A DNA stretch of 64,000 nucleotides from Aeoliella sp052161615 (GCF_052161615.1 NZ_CP197417.1:5704001-5768000); one strand, 5' to 3'; shown: positions 9,891 through 19,304, numbered from the stretch's first letter. Notes: generated by a model from the sequence alone, not told the origin. Numbers and translations: made by a program.

Positions 9891-12055
9891 CGCGATGCCC
9901 CCTTGTCAGCAATCTTCATAGGCTCCGACGAAAACGACCCCACGTCGAGATCGAGGCGATAGTCGCAATGGCTGGCAACCAGCGCGCTATTGGTTGCGAT
10001 CACTAAGGTGCAATCGACTCTTTGGCGAAGTTGGTAGAACACTTGACGCAATAGGTTGTCGCCGAGGCCATCGAGTACCCCATCGATCAGCAGTAGCTTG
10101 GGTGACCGAACCAACGCTCGCGCAAGTAGTAGCTGTGACTGCTGCGTCGCACTGAGCGGGTGGCCGTTTGATCCCAGTGGGGTCTCTAGACCTTGCGGCA
10201 GGCGTAAAGCTTGATCCAGCAACCCCGCTTCGGCGAGCGCCGCGCGAAGTTCGTGGTGCGAGATATTGGTACGTCCCAGGTAAATATTCTCGCTCACGCT
10301 ACCGGCAAAGATTTCGCCAGCCCTGACCAAGGCCACCCTGCGGCGGAGAATGTCGGGGCTGACGTCCGCGGGATCGGTGCCGTCCACCTCGATGTGTCCA
10401 TCGGACGTATCGCGCAAGGCGAACAGCAGGTCTTGCAACACACTCTTTCCCGATCCTGGCGAACCAACTACCGCCGTGATGCTGCCCGGTGGAATCTGTG
10501 CCGACAGCGGAACTCGAAAGACAGATTTACCATTCAGCACGCATTGCACGTCGGTCAATTCAATCGCAGCGCCTCCTGGCGAGTCCAAATGCAGCACGCC
10601 CGATTGTCGTTCGATGGGCAGGTCGAGCAAGCGACCCAGTTTGTCGACTCCGGCGAGCAAGTCGTAGAACCCTTCGAGGTGCTTACCAAGCTTGGCCAGC
10701 GACACCAGGATGGCCGAAACAATCAACTCGGCCGCTACCAACTGCCCCAGCGTCAGCTGCCCTTGAATCACCAACCAGCCACCAAACCCCAGAGTAATCG
10801 TCGCGGCAGCGGCTTGCAGCAAGAGCAGGAACAATATCTGCCGAAACAGCAACTGAAAGTGAGTCTCGCGAGCGTCCAGATAATCGCCCGTCAGCAAGCT
10901 CGCGCGATCGGCGCAGAACTCGGTGGCACCAGCGTGGCGAAATGCAACATTACAACGGGCCATCTCCTCAAACCAAGCCGCCAATCGATATTTGTACTTG
11001 GACTCCTTGAGACTGTTTTGTAGTGCCCCTCTACCCAAGACGTAGACCCCCAGCACCACCAAACCGAGCAGCAGCAGGTCGAAACCGAGGAACCAGGGAT
11101 GGTAGAACGCGAGGACGGTCATGCCCACAAGGGTCGTGAGGATGATGGTAATGCCATCGAGCAGCAAATAGGCTGTTCCCTTCTGTAAGGTAATAACATC
11201 GAAGAAGCGATTCACTAGCTCTGGAAAATAAAGGTCGTCGAGTGCCGTGGTCTTCGCTCGGGGGATCCGAAAACTCAGATCAGCCGCCACGCGCGTAAAC
11301 AGCCGCCTTTGCAAGATCTCGACGACGTACGTCTGCAAACCCGTGATCGCCGCCAGGAAGCCTAAGAACACGAACAGAATCGTCGACAGCACGATGACGG
11401 GCTGTACCACGCTGCCGAATGCGACCGTGTTCACAAGCGATTCGACGGCGATCGGGCTCGCGATGCTGAGGATGCCGATGAACAGCGCGAACGAAGTCAC
11501 GGTCCAGACGTCCTGCCGTTCGGGACGAAGGATCGAGAGCAAACGCGAGATAGGATGAATCGGCTCCGATGCTTCATGGTGCAACGGAGCAATTTCGGGC
11601 GCTGTGAGAATGACCCACAGCGGCGAAGAATCCGAGTTGCTTCCTAGCAGCTCCACGAGTTTCTCGGGATGGGCGACGCGAGTGGTCTCGCCGTTGCCTT
11701 GGTCCAGCATCACACCGCGTTGGTCGGGTATCAAAGCCCACCACTCACGTTGGCCGCCGTTGCTCACTGGCGTAACTAGGGAAGCTCCGCCGCAGCAAAG
11801 TTGCCATGCCGCCTCGCCAGTGAGATTGGCGATCCTTGGTCGGAGGTGAAGATTTCTGGCAACCTCCTCCATCCAAGTGGACCAGTGGGTCTGGATTTCG
11901 CCCGGCGTCAGCTCCGAGGTTTGATAGATCAGGTGACGGACGCGACCAATTTCAGATTCGACTCCCAGCGAACGCGCCGCCAGCACCAGCGTTTTCGCCA
12001 GCCGCGTCAATTCGCCTGTATGGGTTTCGCTAGTAACGGTGTATTCCACGGCCAT
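9887..12055 (-). CDS. ABC-type exporter (type I secretion) with a degenerate ATPase domain
   Basis: This is a 722-residue fused permease-ATPase, first gene of the operon. Residues 1-170 form a soluble extension where C39 or C39-like domains sit in HlyB-type exporters; no catalytic Cys/His pair was evident. About six membrane segments follow (roughly 180-470). The nucleotide-binding domain keeps Walker A (GSPGSGKS, near residue 533). However, the Q-loop reads ALVRAGEIFAGS (no Gln), the signature is LSATQQSQ rather than LSGGQ, Walker B reads LLLIDG with Gly for the catalytic Glu, and the H-loop position is ATNSAL with no His. It may bind ATP but hydrolyse it poorly, or work with another ATPase. 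The cargo is unknown. Confidence 0.85.
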   Translation of the reverse strand: MAVEYTVTSETHTGELTRLAKTLVLAARSLGVESEIGRVRHLIYQTSELTPGEIQTHWSTWMEEVARNLHLRPRIANLTGEAAWQLCCGGASLVTPVSNGGQREWWALIPDQRGVMLDQGNGETTRVAHPEKLVELLGSNSDSSPLWVILTAPEIAPLHHEASEPIHPISRLLSILRPERQDVWTVTSFALFIGILSIASPIAVESLVNTVAFGSVVQPVIVLSTILFVFLGFLAAITGLQTYVVEILQRRLFTRVAADLSFRIPRAKTTALDDLYFPELVNRFFDVITLQKGTAYLLLDGITIILTTLVGMTVLAFYHPWFLGFDLLLLGLVVLGVYVLGRGALQNSLKESKYKYRLAAWFEEMARCNVAFRHAGATEFCADRASLLTGDYLDARETHFQLLFRQILFLLLLQAAAATITLGFGGWLVIQGQLTLGQLVAAELIVSAILVSLAKLGKHLEGFYDLLAGVDKLGRLLDLPIERQSGVLHLDSPGGAAIELTDVQCVLNGKSVFRVPLSAQIPPGSITAVVGSPGSGKSVLQDLLFALRDTSDGHIEVDGTDPADVSPDILRRRVALVRAGEIFAGSVSENIYLGRTNISHHELRAALAEAGLLDQALRLPQGLETPLGSNGHPLSATQQSQLLLARALVRSPKLLLIDGVLDGLGDNLLRQVFYQLRQRVDCTLVIATNSALVASHCDYRLDLDVGSFSSEPMKIADKGASR

Positions 12056-12225
12056 ATCGCGCTTCGAGGCATAGGACGCCCCGTTAATTGGAGTCGTAAG
12101 GCATCAATCCACCGGCGGTTTCGTCGATACTTTACCTTTTTGTAATACTCTACGGCTGTTAGTAACCATAGATAATATAGAATATAATGACAAAACACAT
12201 AGATAAATCCTAGCTGTGGTGCAGC
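12056..12225. promoter_or_regulatory. AT-rich divergent promoter region
   Basis: These 170 bases separate the secretion operon from the LysR regulator. The right half is markedly AT-rich for this genome and contains TATAAT-like sequence near 12180-12190 on the plus strand. LysR regulators commonly act on such divergent regions, but no clear T-N11-A operator stood out. Confidence 0.35.
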
Positions 12226-13149
12226 ATGCGAATCGAAGAACTGAACTTCCATCACCTGCTCTACTTCTGGGTCGTGGCCCGCGAAGGAAGCATCGTCGCC
12301 GCAAGTCGCCGGCTGAGATTGGCTCAGCCGAGTATTAGCATGCAGGTCCGCAAGCTGGAAAGATTGGTTGGCGCTCCGCTGTTTCGCCGCGAGGGACGGG
12401 GGCTAGCGCTGACCGATGTCGGCCGCGAGGTGTTTGCTCGTGCCGACGAAGTTTTTCAAGCCGGCCAGGGTGTGGTCGACCTGCTACGCGGGATACCCAC
12501 CGAGCGACCATCGCGGCTCACCGTTGGCGTACCCGATATTATGCCCAAGCTCATCACCCATCGTCTCCTAGCGCCAGTGTTCGCGTTGCCGGACGAGATA
12601 CAAGTTATCTGCTACGAAAGTTCGTTCGAGAGCTTGCTAAGTGATCTGGCGGTGAATCGATTTGACGTGGTGCTCTCGGACGCACCTATCGGTTCGCACA
12701 TGAAAGTCCGGGCGTATAACCACTTTCTCGGCGAGTGTGGGATCACGATCTTCGCCCAGGCCAAGCTGGCCTCGAAGTTCGAACCGGACTTTCCTCGGTC
12801 GCTGGCGGGCGCTCCGATGTTGCTGCCCACCCCCAATACCGAGTTAGGTCGATCGATGGACCAGTGGCTCTACGAGCGGTCGCTGCAACCGAAGGTCGTC
12901 GGGCAATTCTACGACAGCGCGCTGCTCAAGGAGTTCGGCAGCGCGGGTTTGGGGCTATTTCCCGCTCCAACTGCCATCGAAGCGGAGATTCAACGCCAGT
13001 ACCGTGTGAAGGTCGTAGGGCGTATCGACGAGATTCGCGAGAAGTTTTATGCCATCACAGTCGAACGGCGTTTGAAGCATCCAGGCGTGGTCGCCATCGC
13101 CGAATCCGCTCGGTCCGATCTGCTCGCCAGCACCGAAACCAAGCCGTGA
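12226..13149 (+). CDS. nhaR: LysR-family transcriptional regulator, NhaR-like
   Basis: This 307-residue regulator has an N-terminal winged helix-turn-helix (NFHHLLYFWVVAREGSIVAA, then LRLAQPSISMQVRKLE and APLFRREGRGLALTDVGRE). A substrate-binding-like effector domain follows (about 95-300). The NhaR subgroup call rests on the LNFHHLLYFWVVAREGS start and on C-terminal motifs such as GSAGLGLFPAP. It lies directly upstream of mpsC-dabB-dabA on the same strand, so it is a good candidate activator of that carbon-uptake operon; it is also divergent from the secretion operon. The effector could be Na+, pH or bicarbonate status, which the sequence does not decide. Confidence 0.85.
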   Translation: MRIEELNFHHLLYFWVVAREGSIVAASRRLRLAQPSISMQVRKLERLVGAPLFRREGRGLALTDVGREVFARADEVFQAGQGVVDLLRGIPTERPSRLTVGVPDIMPKLITHRLLAPVFALPDEIQVICYESSFESLLSDLAVNRFDVVLSDAPIGSHMKVRAYNHFLGECGITIFAQAKLASKFEPDFPRSLAGAPMLLPTPNTELGRSMDQWLYERSLQPKVVGQFYDSALLKEFGSAGLGLFPAPTAIEAEIQRQYRVKVVGRIDEIREKFYAITVERRLKHPGVVAIAESARSDLLASTETKP

Positions 13150-13267
13150 CAAGCAGCGTGAACCTAGGCGAAGCGGCGCGGCTCGATACCGATTGCGGCT
13201 TGTATGCCCAAGCCTTGCAAGGTAAACCGATGGAACTGCGATGAACTCCCCATGTCCAGGATCTATC

Positions 13268-13639
13268 ATGAAGACCAAGCGTGAAACGGAACGAGAGATT
13301 AGTCAGGCGATTATTCGTTTCGAGAAGGAGTTCATGGGGCGCGGTCCCTTGGAGACCAGAGCTTACATCATCGAAGACATGGTCCTCGTTCGGCTAAAGA
13401 ATGTCCTTACGCCGGCGGAGATGAAGCTTTCGCAGTCCGAGGACCGAGACCGCGCCAAGTACTTGATCAAACAGCTAAGGCAGCAACTGATTGAGCAGGG
13501 CAGGCCGCTGCTGGACGCGGTGATTAAGGACATTCTGGGGGTGAATGTGGTGAGCCTGCATACCGACATCAGTGCCCGGACAGGGGAGCGTGTGATCGTC
13601 TTCACGTTGGAGCAAGAGCCGCAATTTACGAGTCCTTAG
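13268..13639 (+). CDS. mpsC: MpsC-like DUF2294 protein
   Basis: This 123-residue protein carries the DUF2294/MpsC signature (LVRLKNVLTPAEMKL, LIEQGRPLLDAVIKDILG, VNVVSLHTDISARTGERVIVF). MpsC is the third gene of mpsABC in Staphylococcus aureus, where MpsA and MpsB correspond to DabB and DabA; the same trio occurs here in the order C-B-A. I prefer the ATG at 13268 over the in-frame ATG at 13241, because AGGA precedes it at good spacing and the family starts near this point. The protein is soluble, with no membrane segment. Its biochemical role in the trio is not well established. Confidence 0.82.
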   Translation: MKTKRETEREISQAIIRFEKEFMGRGPLETRAYIIEDMVLVRLKNVLTPAEMKLSQSEDRDRAKYLIKQLRQQLIEQGRPLLDAVIKDILGVNVVSLHTDISARTGERVIVFTLEQEPQFTSP

Positions 13640-13790
13640 TAATTCGTGGCATCTAACTTGACGCTGGCTCAAGCCCAGCCTATTATCTGGTCGATGAAAC
13701 GCTGTACCGCGTTGGACTCCCCCCTGGGGGCTGCCAAACGGTGTGAGATGGAAAGGTTCGAGTTGCACTGGATTGAATGCCAGTGCAAAT

Positions 13791-13831
13791 AGGCCGGAAG
13801 GTTGCCCAGAGCAGCCTCCCGGCCTTTTTTT
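13791..13831 (+). terminator. Intrinsic terminator 1 in the dabB leader
   Basis: AGGCCGG at 13791 pairs with CCGGCCT ending in a run of seven T at 13825-13831. A second perfect hairpin (TTGCACTGG / CCAGTGCAA) sits immediately upstream. Confidence 0.75.
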
Positions 13832-14038
13832 GTGCCTGTCGGTAACGCCCCGCTCGCAGTGAGATGCAATTGCGGTCGAGGAAGACTTACTGATCCGCGA
13901 GAGAGAAGCGAGCATTCTCCGCGAGAGAGATATCCCTACGCTGAATACCCACCTGGAGCGATAGCGACACTAGGTCGCTATCGACCAGCCACCCACAAAA
14001 CTGAGCGACGCCTGGATGGTCAGCACGGCCATCGGGAC

Positions 14039-14083
14039 AAGCCGGGACGCGAGCACCTTGTGTGTTCGCCCCCGGCTTTTTTT
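14039..14083 (+). terminator. Intrinsic terminator 2 in the dabB leader
   Basis: AAGCCGGG at 14039-14046 pairs with CCCGGCTTTTTTT at 14071-14083. A GATGG/CCATC hairpin lies just upstream at about 14014-14031 and could belong to an alternative fold. Confidence 0.75.
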
Positions 14084-14145
14084 ATGCCATCCAACGAACG
14101 CCCTACGAATATCAGCCCTACGCCTCCTTCAAAAGTTGTACTGCC

Positions 14146-15726
14146 ATGGACACTCTCTTGGCCCTTGTTGTGCTTTCTGTCGTGTGTTTACTCGCGCTCG
14201 TGTGTGTGCCGAGCCGAGCTGCAAATGCTGGCGTACGAACCGTCCGCGCGGGGGTCACGTTGTTGGTGAGCATCGAGTTGATGCTGGGGGCTACGCTCGC
14301 CGTCGCTTACGTGACGACGAGCGGTCCGGCGCTTTGGTGGTCCATGTCGGGTCAATCGCTGAGCGTGGGAAACGTGATTGAATTCTACTACGACGGCGCC
14401 ACGGCATTGATGCTGGTGCTCGTCTCGTTCGTTGGCTTCGTGGTCTGCCGCTACTCGATTCGGTATCTGGATGGCGAACTGGGACAAGGTCGCTATTTTC
14501 GCTGGCTTGGGTTCACGATCGGAGCGGTATCCCTCATGGTGATGGCCGGCAATCTGTTGCTATTCCTAGGGGCATGGATTCTGACCAGCCTCGGGTTGCA
14601 CCAGTTACTTTTGCAGTACCCTGAACGAACCGCGGCACACCGAGCCGCCTGGACTAAGTTCGCAATCAGCCGCGTTGGCGACGCTTTCCTAATCCTCGCC
14701 TTCGTGCTGATCTACCAAGCCTTCGGAACGCTGCAACTTCCCACGCTATTCGCCTCCGCCGCGGAGGTAACGAGTCCGGGCGAGACAACACCTGCGCACG
14801 CTGCGATCGGCTGGCTGTTGGTGATGGGGGCAGCGACCAAATCGGCCCAGTTTCCCTTCCACATCTGGTTGCCTGACACCATGGAGACACCCACGCCCGT
14901 CTCGGCGCTGATGCACGCTGGCATCGTAAACGCCGGCGGCTACCTGATCATTCGCATGAGCCCGCTGCTCGAATTAGCTCCCTCGGCACTGGTCGCTCTC
15001 GCACTCCTCGGAGCATTCACCGCCTGTTTCGCTGGGCTCATCATGATGACACAGCCCGCGGTGAAACGAGGACTCGCGTATTCCACGATCGCACAAATGG
15101 GATTCATGATGCTCCAGTGCGGCTTGGGAGCTTACTCGGCGGCGATGCTGCACATCCTCGCTCATTCCCTCTACAAGGCCCACGCTTTTCTGGGAAGCGG
15201 AAGCGTTGTATCCCAGGCTCGCGCCGTTGCCTGCAGCGCATCGCCAGAAGTGAAATGGACCGCGGCGATTGCCTACTTCATCGGTGCCATGACGACTGCC
15301 TTGCTCTCCTTCTCGGCCGTCGCGTACGTCACGGGATTCGACGCGATTTCCAAGCCGGGTGGATTGGTATTGGCGTTACTGCTGTGTCTCGCCTTGTCGA
15401 CATGGGGGTGGCGGCTTTGGGCGCTCGGCACGTCTCGTGGAGTGCTCGCCAGCTTCCTCTCGCTGACGCTGCTTTGCATGCTGTACGTGGGAAGCTACCT
15501 GGCCGTCCAGCACGTGATCGAACACAGCGGTTCGGTTGTCGCCGGAACGCCTGAGGCCCAGTTCTTGCCCCTAGCGATCGCCATCGCCATCCTGCTGCCA
15601 TTGGCCCTTCTGTCACTCTTGGTCTGGCCATTCCATCCAATTCGGCTCGAGGCGATTCGCGTCCATGCGTTAAACGGCTTCTACGTGGACGCAGTCTATC
15701 GACGTTTCTTCAGCAATCTGGTCTGA
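14146..15726 (+). CDS. dabB: DabB/MpsA-like NuoL-family membrane subunit of inorganic-carbon uptake
   Basis: This 526-residue polytopic protein is related to NuoL/MrpA proton-translocating subunits. It includes the family hallmark HIWLPDTMETPTPVSALMHA and the next conserved stretch, AGIVNAGGYLIIRM. In DabAB systems it is thought to use a cation gradient to drive DabA-catalysed CO2 hydration to bicarbonate. The frame is open from 14062, but residues before MDTLLALVVLSVV are not family-like, so I place the start at 14146. dabA begins 2 nt after its stop, which indicates tight coupling. Confidence 0.88.
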   Translation: MDTLLALVVLSVVCLLALVCVPSRAANAGVRTVRAGVTLLVSIELMLGATLAVAYVTTSGPALWWSMSGQSLSVGNVIEFYYDGATALMLVLVSFVGFVVCRYSIRYLDGELGQGRYFRWLGFTIGAVSLMVMAGNLLLFLGAWILTSLGLHQLLLQYPERTAAHRAAWTKFAISRVGDAFLILAFVLIYQAFGTLQLPTLFASAAEVTSPGETTPAHAAIGWLLVMGAATKSAQFPFHIWLPDTMETPTPVSALMHAGIVNAGGYLIIRMSPLLELAPSALVALALLGAFTACFAGLIMMTQPAVKRGLAYSTIAQMGFMMLQCGLGAYSAAMLHILAHSLYKAHAFLGSGSVVSQARAVACSASPEVKWTAAIAYFIGAMTTALLSFSAVAYVTGFDAISKPGGLVLALLLCLALSTWGWRLWALGTSRGVLASFLSLTLLCMLYVGSYLAVQHVIEHSGSVVAGTPEAQFLPLAIAIAILLPLALLSLLVWPFHPIRLEAIRVHALNGFYVDAVYRRFFSNLV

Positions 15727-15727
15727 C

Positions 15728-18385
15728 GTGATGTCCTTCGAACTGTTCGCTCCCCACGCAATTAAACATCAAGAAAAGAAAGTCATAACCATGCCCCTGG
15801 TAAACCCATCGCGGAACTCGAAAGACTCGTCGCAGAAACATCCGCATGCCGCCAAGTGTTGCAACACCCTCACTTCCGACGCCACCGCTGGCGTTCGATA
15901 CGCGGTCGACGTCGTCCAGGCAAAATTGGCGCCTGTGTGGCCTCTCCAAGACTACGTGGCGGTCAACCCGTACTTTGGATTTGCGGACCACGGGTTACTG
16001 ACCGCGCGGGGCCTGCTTCGTTCGGTTTCGAACATGGAACTGATCATGCCGGCGGACTACTACCGACAACAGTTCGCCAACGGCACCATCTCGAAAGGCG
16101 ATATCGATGCCGCGGTCGACGAACTCGTCGCCGATGGGGTCGCCGGTGCCGAGCGAATCAACGTCAATCAGATTCTGACGTACCTGAAGCAGCCAATCGA
16201 ACCGAAGTCGCCCACCGATCCACCGAACCAGGAGTCTGCCAAAGGTGGCCGACCGCTGACCACCTTTGTCACCAAGTTCGACGAGTACAATCAGTCTGAT
16301 TGGAGTAAAGAAATAGGCGACGAGATCTCTAAGCACTGCTCGTCTCATTACGACCAAGGGCAAGCCTATTGGCAGAGCGCTTCCCGAGGTTTACCACTTT
16401 TTGAGGCTTGGATTCGCACTGCGAAGCACGACCGACACGTCGAGTTCCTTGGCCTCAGTGGCTTTCGAAACCTTGTTTCGCAATTGCCCACCGATCCCCA
16501 CGCAGCACTAGCCGTTTTGCTCGATCGCCTCCAGGTGCCGCCAGGGTTGCGGCCCGACTATTTGCTGTGCGAAGCACTAGCCACCCCGGGTTGGTGCGCG
16601 TGGGCCAAGTATCAATGTCAGGAAGCCTCGAAACTCGGAAAGGAATGCACTGACTTCGCCGGAGTGCTGGCCATGAGGCTGGCCTACGAAGTCGCGTTGT
16701 CCGAGCAGTTCGACTTTCACTTGCATTGGTCGTCCATCGTCGAGCAGCACGAGACGCTCGCGGGCCAGCTCGGCAAGTACTCTGACGAAGATCTCATTCA
16801 CTACACCATGTTGAAGGCGAGCGAGATTGCATTCCGAAACCAGTTGATCGCGGATATTGCAGCCCAGGACGCAGGTGTCCACAAAGTCTCCAATCACTGT
16901 CCGATGGCCCAGATGGTGTTCTGCATCGACGTGCGCTCAGAGCGGATTCGACGGCACCTCGAGGCTACATCGAGCCGAGTTGAAACCATGGGGTTCGCCG
17001 GTTTCTTCGGCGTCCCCATGGAGTTCGTCGAGCTTGGCGGCACCCAAGGCACTGCCCAAGTTCCTGTTCTCATCTCACCTCAGATTACGGTGCGTGAAGA
17101 ACTGGATGCGCTGCCAAGGTGGAGACATCGAATGATCGCCCAGCGACGATGGCAGTGCCGCTACGTCCGCAAGTCCTGGAAGAGCTTTCAGGAGTCGCTG
17201 CTCAGCACCTTCGCCTTCGTCGAAACGATGGGGCTGCTGTATGGATTCAAACTCGTAGCGCGCACCTTGGGTCTGAACACCGAATCACCAGGGCAGTTCG
17301 ACGCCGTTCGACCCGTCGACCACGAGCGACTTGGCCCCTCGCTGCGAGGACTTGCCAAGCAGGGGATCGATCGGGTGAAGCAGGCCGACTTGGCCGAGTC
17401 GCTCCTACGTGGCATCGGCATCGTCGACCATTTCGCAAAACTCGTTGTGTTCTGTGGCCATGCTTGCCAAACCGACAACAATCCTTTGAAAGCCGGCCTC
17501 GATTGCGGGGCGTGCGGTGGGCATTCGGGCGAATCCAATGCACGGTTTGCGGCGAAACTTCTCAATCAGCAACATGTCCGGACGGAGCTTGCGAAGCGCG
17601 GAATTCAAGTGCCCGAAGCAACGCAGTTCGTCGCGGCACTGCACAACACCACCACCGACCGCGTTACCTTCTTCGATACTCACCTACTCCCCGTATCGCA
17701 CCACAAGCAAGTGGAGCAACTCGACGCCTTAGTGCGAGTAGCTTCGGAGCGGTGCGCCAGCGAGCGACTCAGCACGCTACGTGGACCGGATGTAGACGAC
17801 TTAGTACGAAGAAGCCGCGATTGGTCCGAGGTGAGACCCGAGTGGGGCCTGGCTGGCAATGCCACGTTCATCGCAGCCCCGCGGGACTTCACCAAAAGCG
17901 TTTCTCTGGGAGGGCGGGCGTTTTTGCATAGCTACGACTTTACTCGCGACCACGATGGGACCGGTCTTGAGCAGATAATGACCGCACCGCTCGTGGTGGC
18001 AAATTGGATCAATATGCAGTACTACGCATCGACCGTCGACCCGCAATACTTCGGCAGCGGCAGCAAGACCGTTCACAACGTCGTCGGCCGATTTGGAGTC
18101 CTCTCCGGCAACAGTGGCGATCTAATGACAGGGTTGCCTTGGCAGTCGGTCCACAACGGAGTGGATTTTCAGCACCAGCCACTTCGCCTCCTCGCCATGA
18201 TCGTCGCGACCCGCGAGGCGGTCGAGGCAGTCATCGCGAAGCACGAGCAACTCGCCGCGTTGATATCCAACGGCTGGATTCAGTTGGTGGTGGTTGAGGA
18301 GGGTAGCTACTTCCGCTACACCGGTCGTCAGCAATGGGAAGAGCTCGCTTCGTGCCCCCGGGAGCATCTCCCTGTGTGTTACTGA
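15728..18385 (+). CDS. dabA: DabA (DUF2309), zinc-dependent CO2-hydrating subunit
   Basis: This 885-residue protein belongs to the UPF0753/DUF2309 family. The beta-carbonic-anhydrase-like zinc site is intact: Cys398 and Asp400 in VFCIDVRSERIRRHLE, His578 in CGHAC, and Cys593 in LDCGACGGH. The 2- and 15-residue spacings match the C-D and H-C pairs of characterised DabA. With DabB it forms an energy-coupled, one-way CO2 to bicarbonate converter at the membrane. An alternative start at 15791 (MPLVNPSRNS) is preceded by a purine-rich stretch and may be the real one. Such systems occur in heterotrophs as well, where they supply bicarbonate for carboxylases. Confidence 0.92.
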   Translation: MMSFELFAPHAIKHQEKKVITMPLVNPSRNSKDSSQKHPHAAKCCNTLTSDATAGVRYAVDVVQAKLAPVWPLQDYVAVNPYFGFADHGLLTARGLLRSVSNMELIMPADYYRQQFANGTISKGDIDAAVDELVADGVAGAERINVNQILTYLKQPIEPKSPTDPPNQESAKGGRPLTTFVTKFDEYNQSDWSKEIGDEISKHCSSHYDQGQAYWQSASRGLPLFEAWIRTAKHDRHVEFLGLSGFRNLVSQLPTDPHAALAVLLDRLQVPPGLRPDYLLCEALATPGWCAWAKYQCQEASKLGKECTDFAGVLAMRLAYEVALSEQFDFHLHWSSIVEQHETLAGQLGKYSDEDLIHYTMLKASEIAFRNQLIADIAAQDAGVHKVSNHCPMAQMVFCIDVRSERIRRHLEATSSRVETMGFAGFFGVPMEFVELGGTQGTAQVPVLISPQITVREELDALPRWRHRMIAQRRWQCRYVRKSWKSFQESLLSTFAFVETMGLLYGFKLVARTLGLNTESPGQFDAVRPVDHERLGPSLRGLAKQGIDRVKQADLAESLLRGIGIVDHFAKLVVFCGHACQTDNNPLKAGLDCGACGGHSGESNARFAAKLLNQQHVRTELAKRGIQVPEATQFVAALHNTTTDRVTFFDTHLLPVSHHKQVEQLDALVRVASERCASERLSTLRGPDVDDLVRRSRDWSEVRPEWGLAGNATFIAAPRDFTKSVSLGGRAFLHSYDFTRDHDGTGLEQIMTAPLVVANWINMQYYASTVDPQYFGSGSKTVHNVVGRFGVLSGNSGDLMTGLPWQSVHNGVDFQHQPLRLLAMIVATREAVEAVIAKHEQLAALISNGWIQLVVVEEGSYFRYTGRQQWEELASCPREHLPVCY

Positions 18386-18602
18386 TTCATCGGGCGAGCA
18401 CCAGCGCAGCCAGCATGCGCCGCTTGATCAAAGCCGCCCGCAGGACTCGCACCACCATCGCGACGCTGGTCATTGGCCCTACGACGCACTCTGTCAACTG
18501 GGCCGGGGCAATGATAACGTATGGGATGAGCGTCGCCATCGATGAACGAGAACATCCGACTGTTTCGGCCGACGCTTAGCAGTATTGGTAACAGGCGGCC
18601 TC

Positions 18603-19196
18603 ATGAAACCGAAGTCATCTACCCCCTGGAAACCGACTAAGGCCGACTTGCTGGCCGCGCATGATAAGCGAGTGCCGGATATTGTTGCCAAAGACCTCAT
18701 GGTCCTGTTCGTCGGCATCAACCCGGGCCTCTATACGGCGGCGATTGGTCGCCACTTCGGCCGGCCTGGCAACCGTTTCTGGCCCGCCCTCCACAACGGC
18801 GGCTTCACCCCTCGGCTCTTCTCCCCCTTCGAGAGCGGCCTGCTTCTCGACCTCCAGCTCGGTATCACCAACGTGGTGTCCCGCGCCACCGCCCGCGCCG
18901 ACGAACTCACGAGCGACGAGATTCGAGCCGGCGGCAAAAGCCTGGAGCGGAAGGTCAAACGCTGGAGCCCCACCGTCGTCGCCTTTCTCGGCATCGGCCC
19001 CTACCGCGTCGTCTCCGGTAATAAGGACGCCGGTGTCGGTCTGCAGGACGAACTGTTTGGTGGCAGCCACGTCTGGGTGCTGCCAAATCCCAGCGGCCTC
19101 AATGCACATTATCAGCCCCCCGCACTCGCCAAGCTCTTCAAGGAGCTACGACTGTGGGCCGCGGCGCACCACGGACGGCGCGGGACGAAGCCGTAG
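18603..19196 (+). CDS. mug: Mismatch-specific (G:U/T) uracil-DNA glycosylase
   Basis: This 197-residue protein of the Mug/TDG family is close in length and motif order to E. coli Mug. It has the GINPGL catalytic loop (MVLFVGINPGLYTAAIGRHF), GRPGNRFWPALHNGGFTP, the central LLDLQLGITNVVSRATARAD, and the intercalation loop NPSGLNAHYQ. It excises uracil or ethenocytosine opposite guanine. The start at 18603 gives the family-like N-terminus; an in-frame GTG six codons upstream is less likely. It stands alone between two unrelated units. Confidence 0.92.
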   Translation: MKPKSSTPWKPTKADLLAAHDKRVPDIVAKDLMVLFVGINPGLYTAAIGRHFGRPGNRFWPALHNGGFTPRLFSPFESGLLLDLQLGITNVVSRATARADELTSDEIRAGGKSLERKVKRWSPTVVAFLGIGPYRVVSGNKDAGVGLQDELFGGSHVWVLPNPSGLNAHYQPPALAKLFKELRLWAAAHHGRRGTKP

Positions 19197-19304
19197 CTTC
19201 CGGACGCGGGAGTGGAGCCGTCGCCGCGTTCCGGTTGTTCCTTGATTTTGTACTGTGGCGGCTGTCCAATGCGCAGCCGGTTCCGTAGGTGAGCCCTATA
19301 GTGG

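Larger units (their letters stand above)
13640..14145 (+). promoter_or_regulatory. Long structured leader between mpsC and dabB
   Basis: This is a 506-base gap inside an apparent operon. It holds a perfect 9-bp hairpin (arms 13763-13771 and 13780-13788), an intrinsic terminator (13791-13831), further GC-rich inverted repeats, and a second terminator (14039-14083) some 60 bases before the dabB start. Two terminators in series before a coding start suggest transcription attenuation by an RNA or protein sensor. I could not match it to a known riboswitch class by eye. Confidence 0.55.

Noticed and set aside
14005..14083. A guanidine-I (ykkC) riboswitch before dabB
   Set aside because: GGGACAAGCCGGGACG resembles one conserved segment, but the other conserved elements and the fold are missing, and the downstream gene does not fit.
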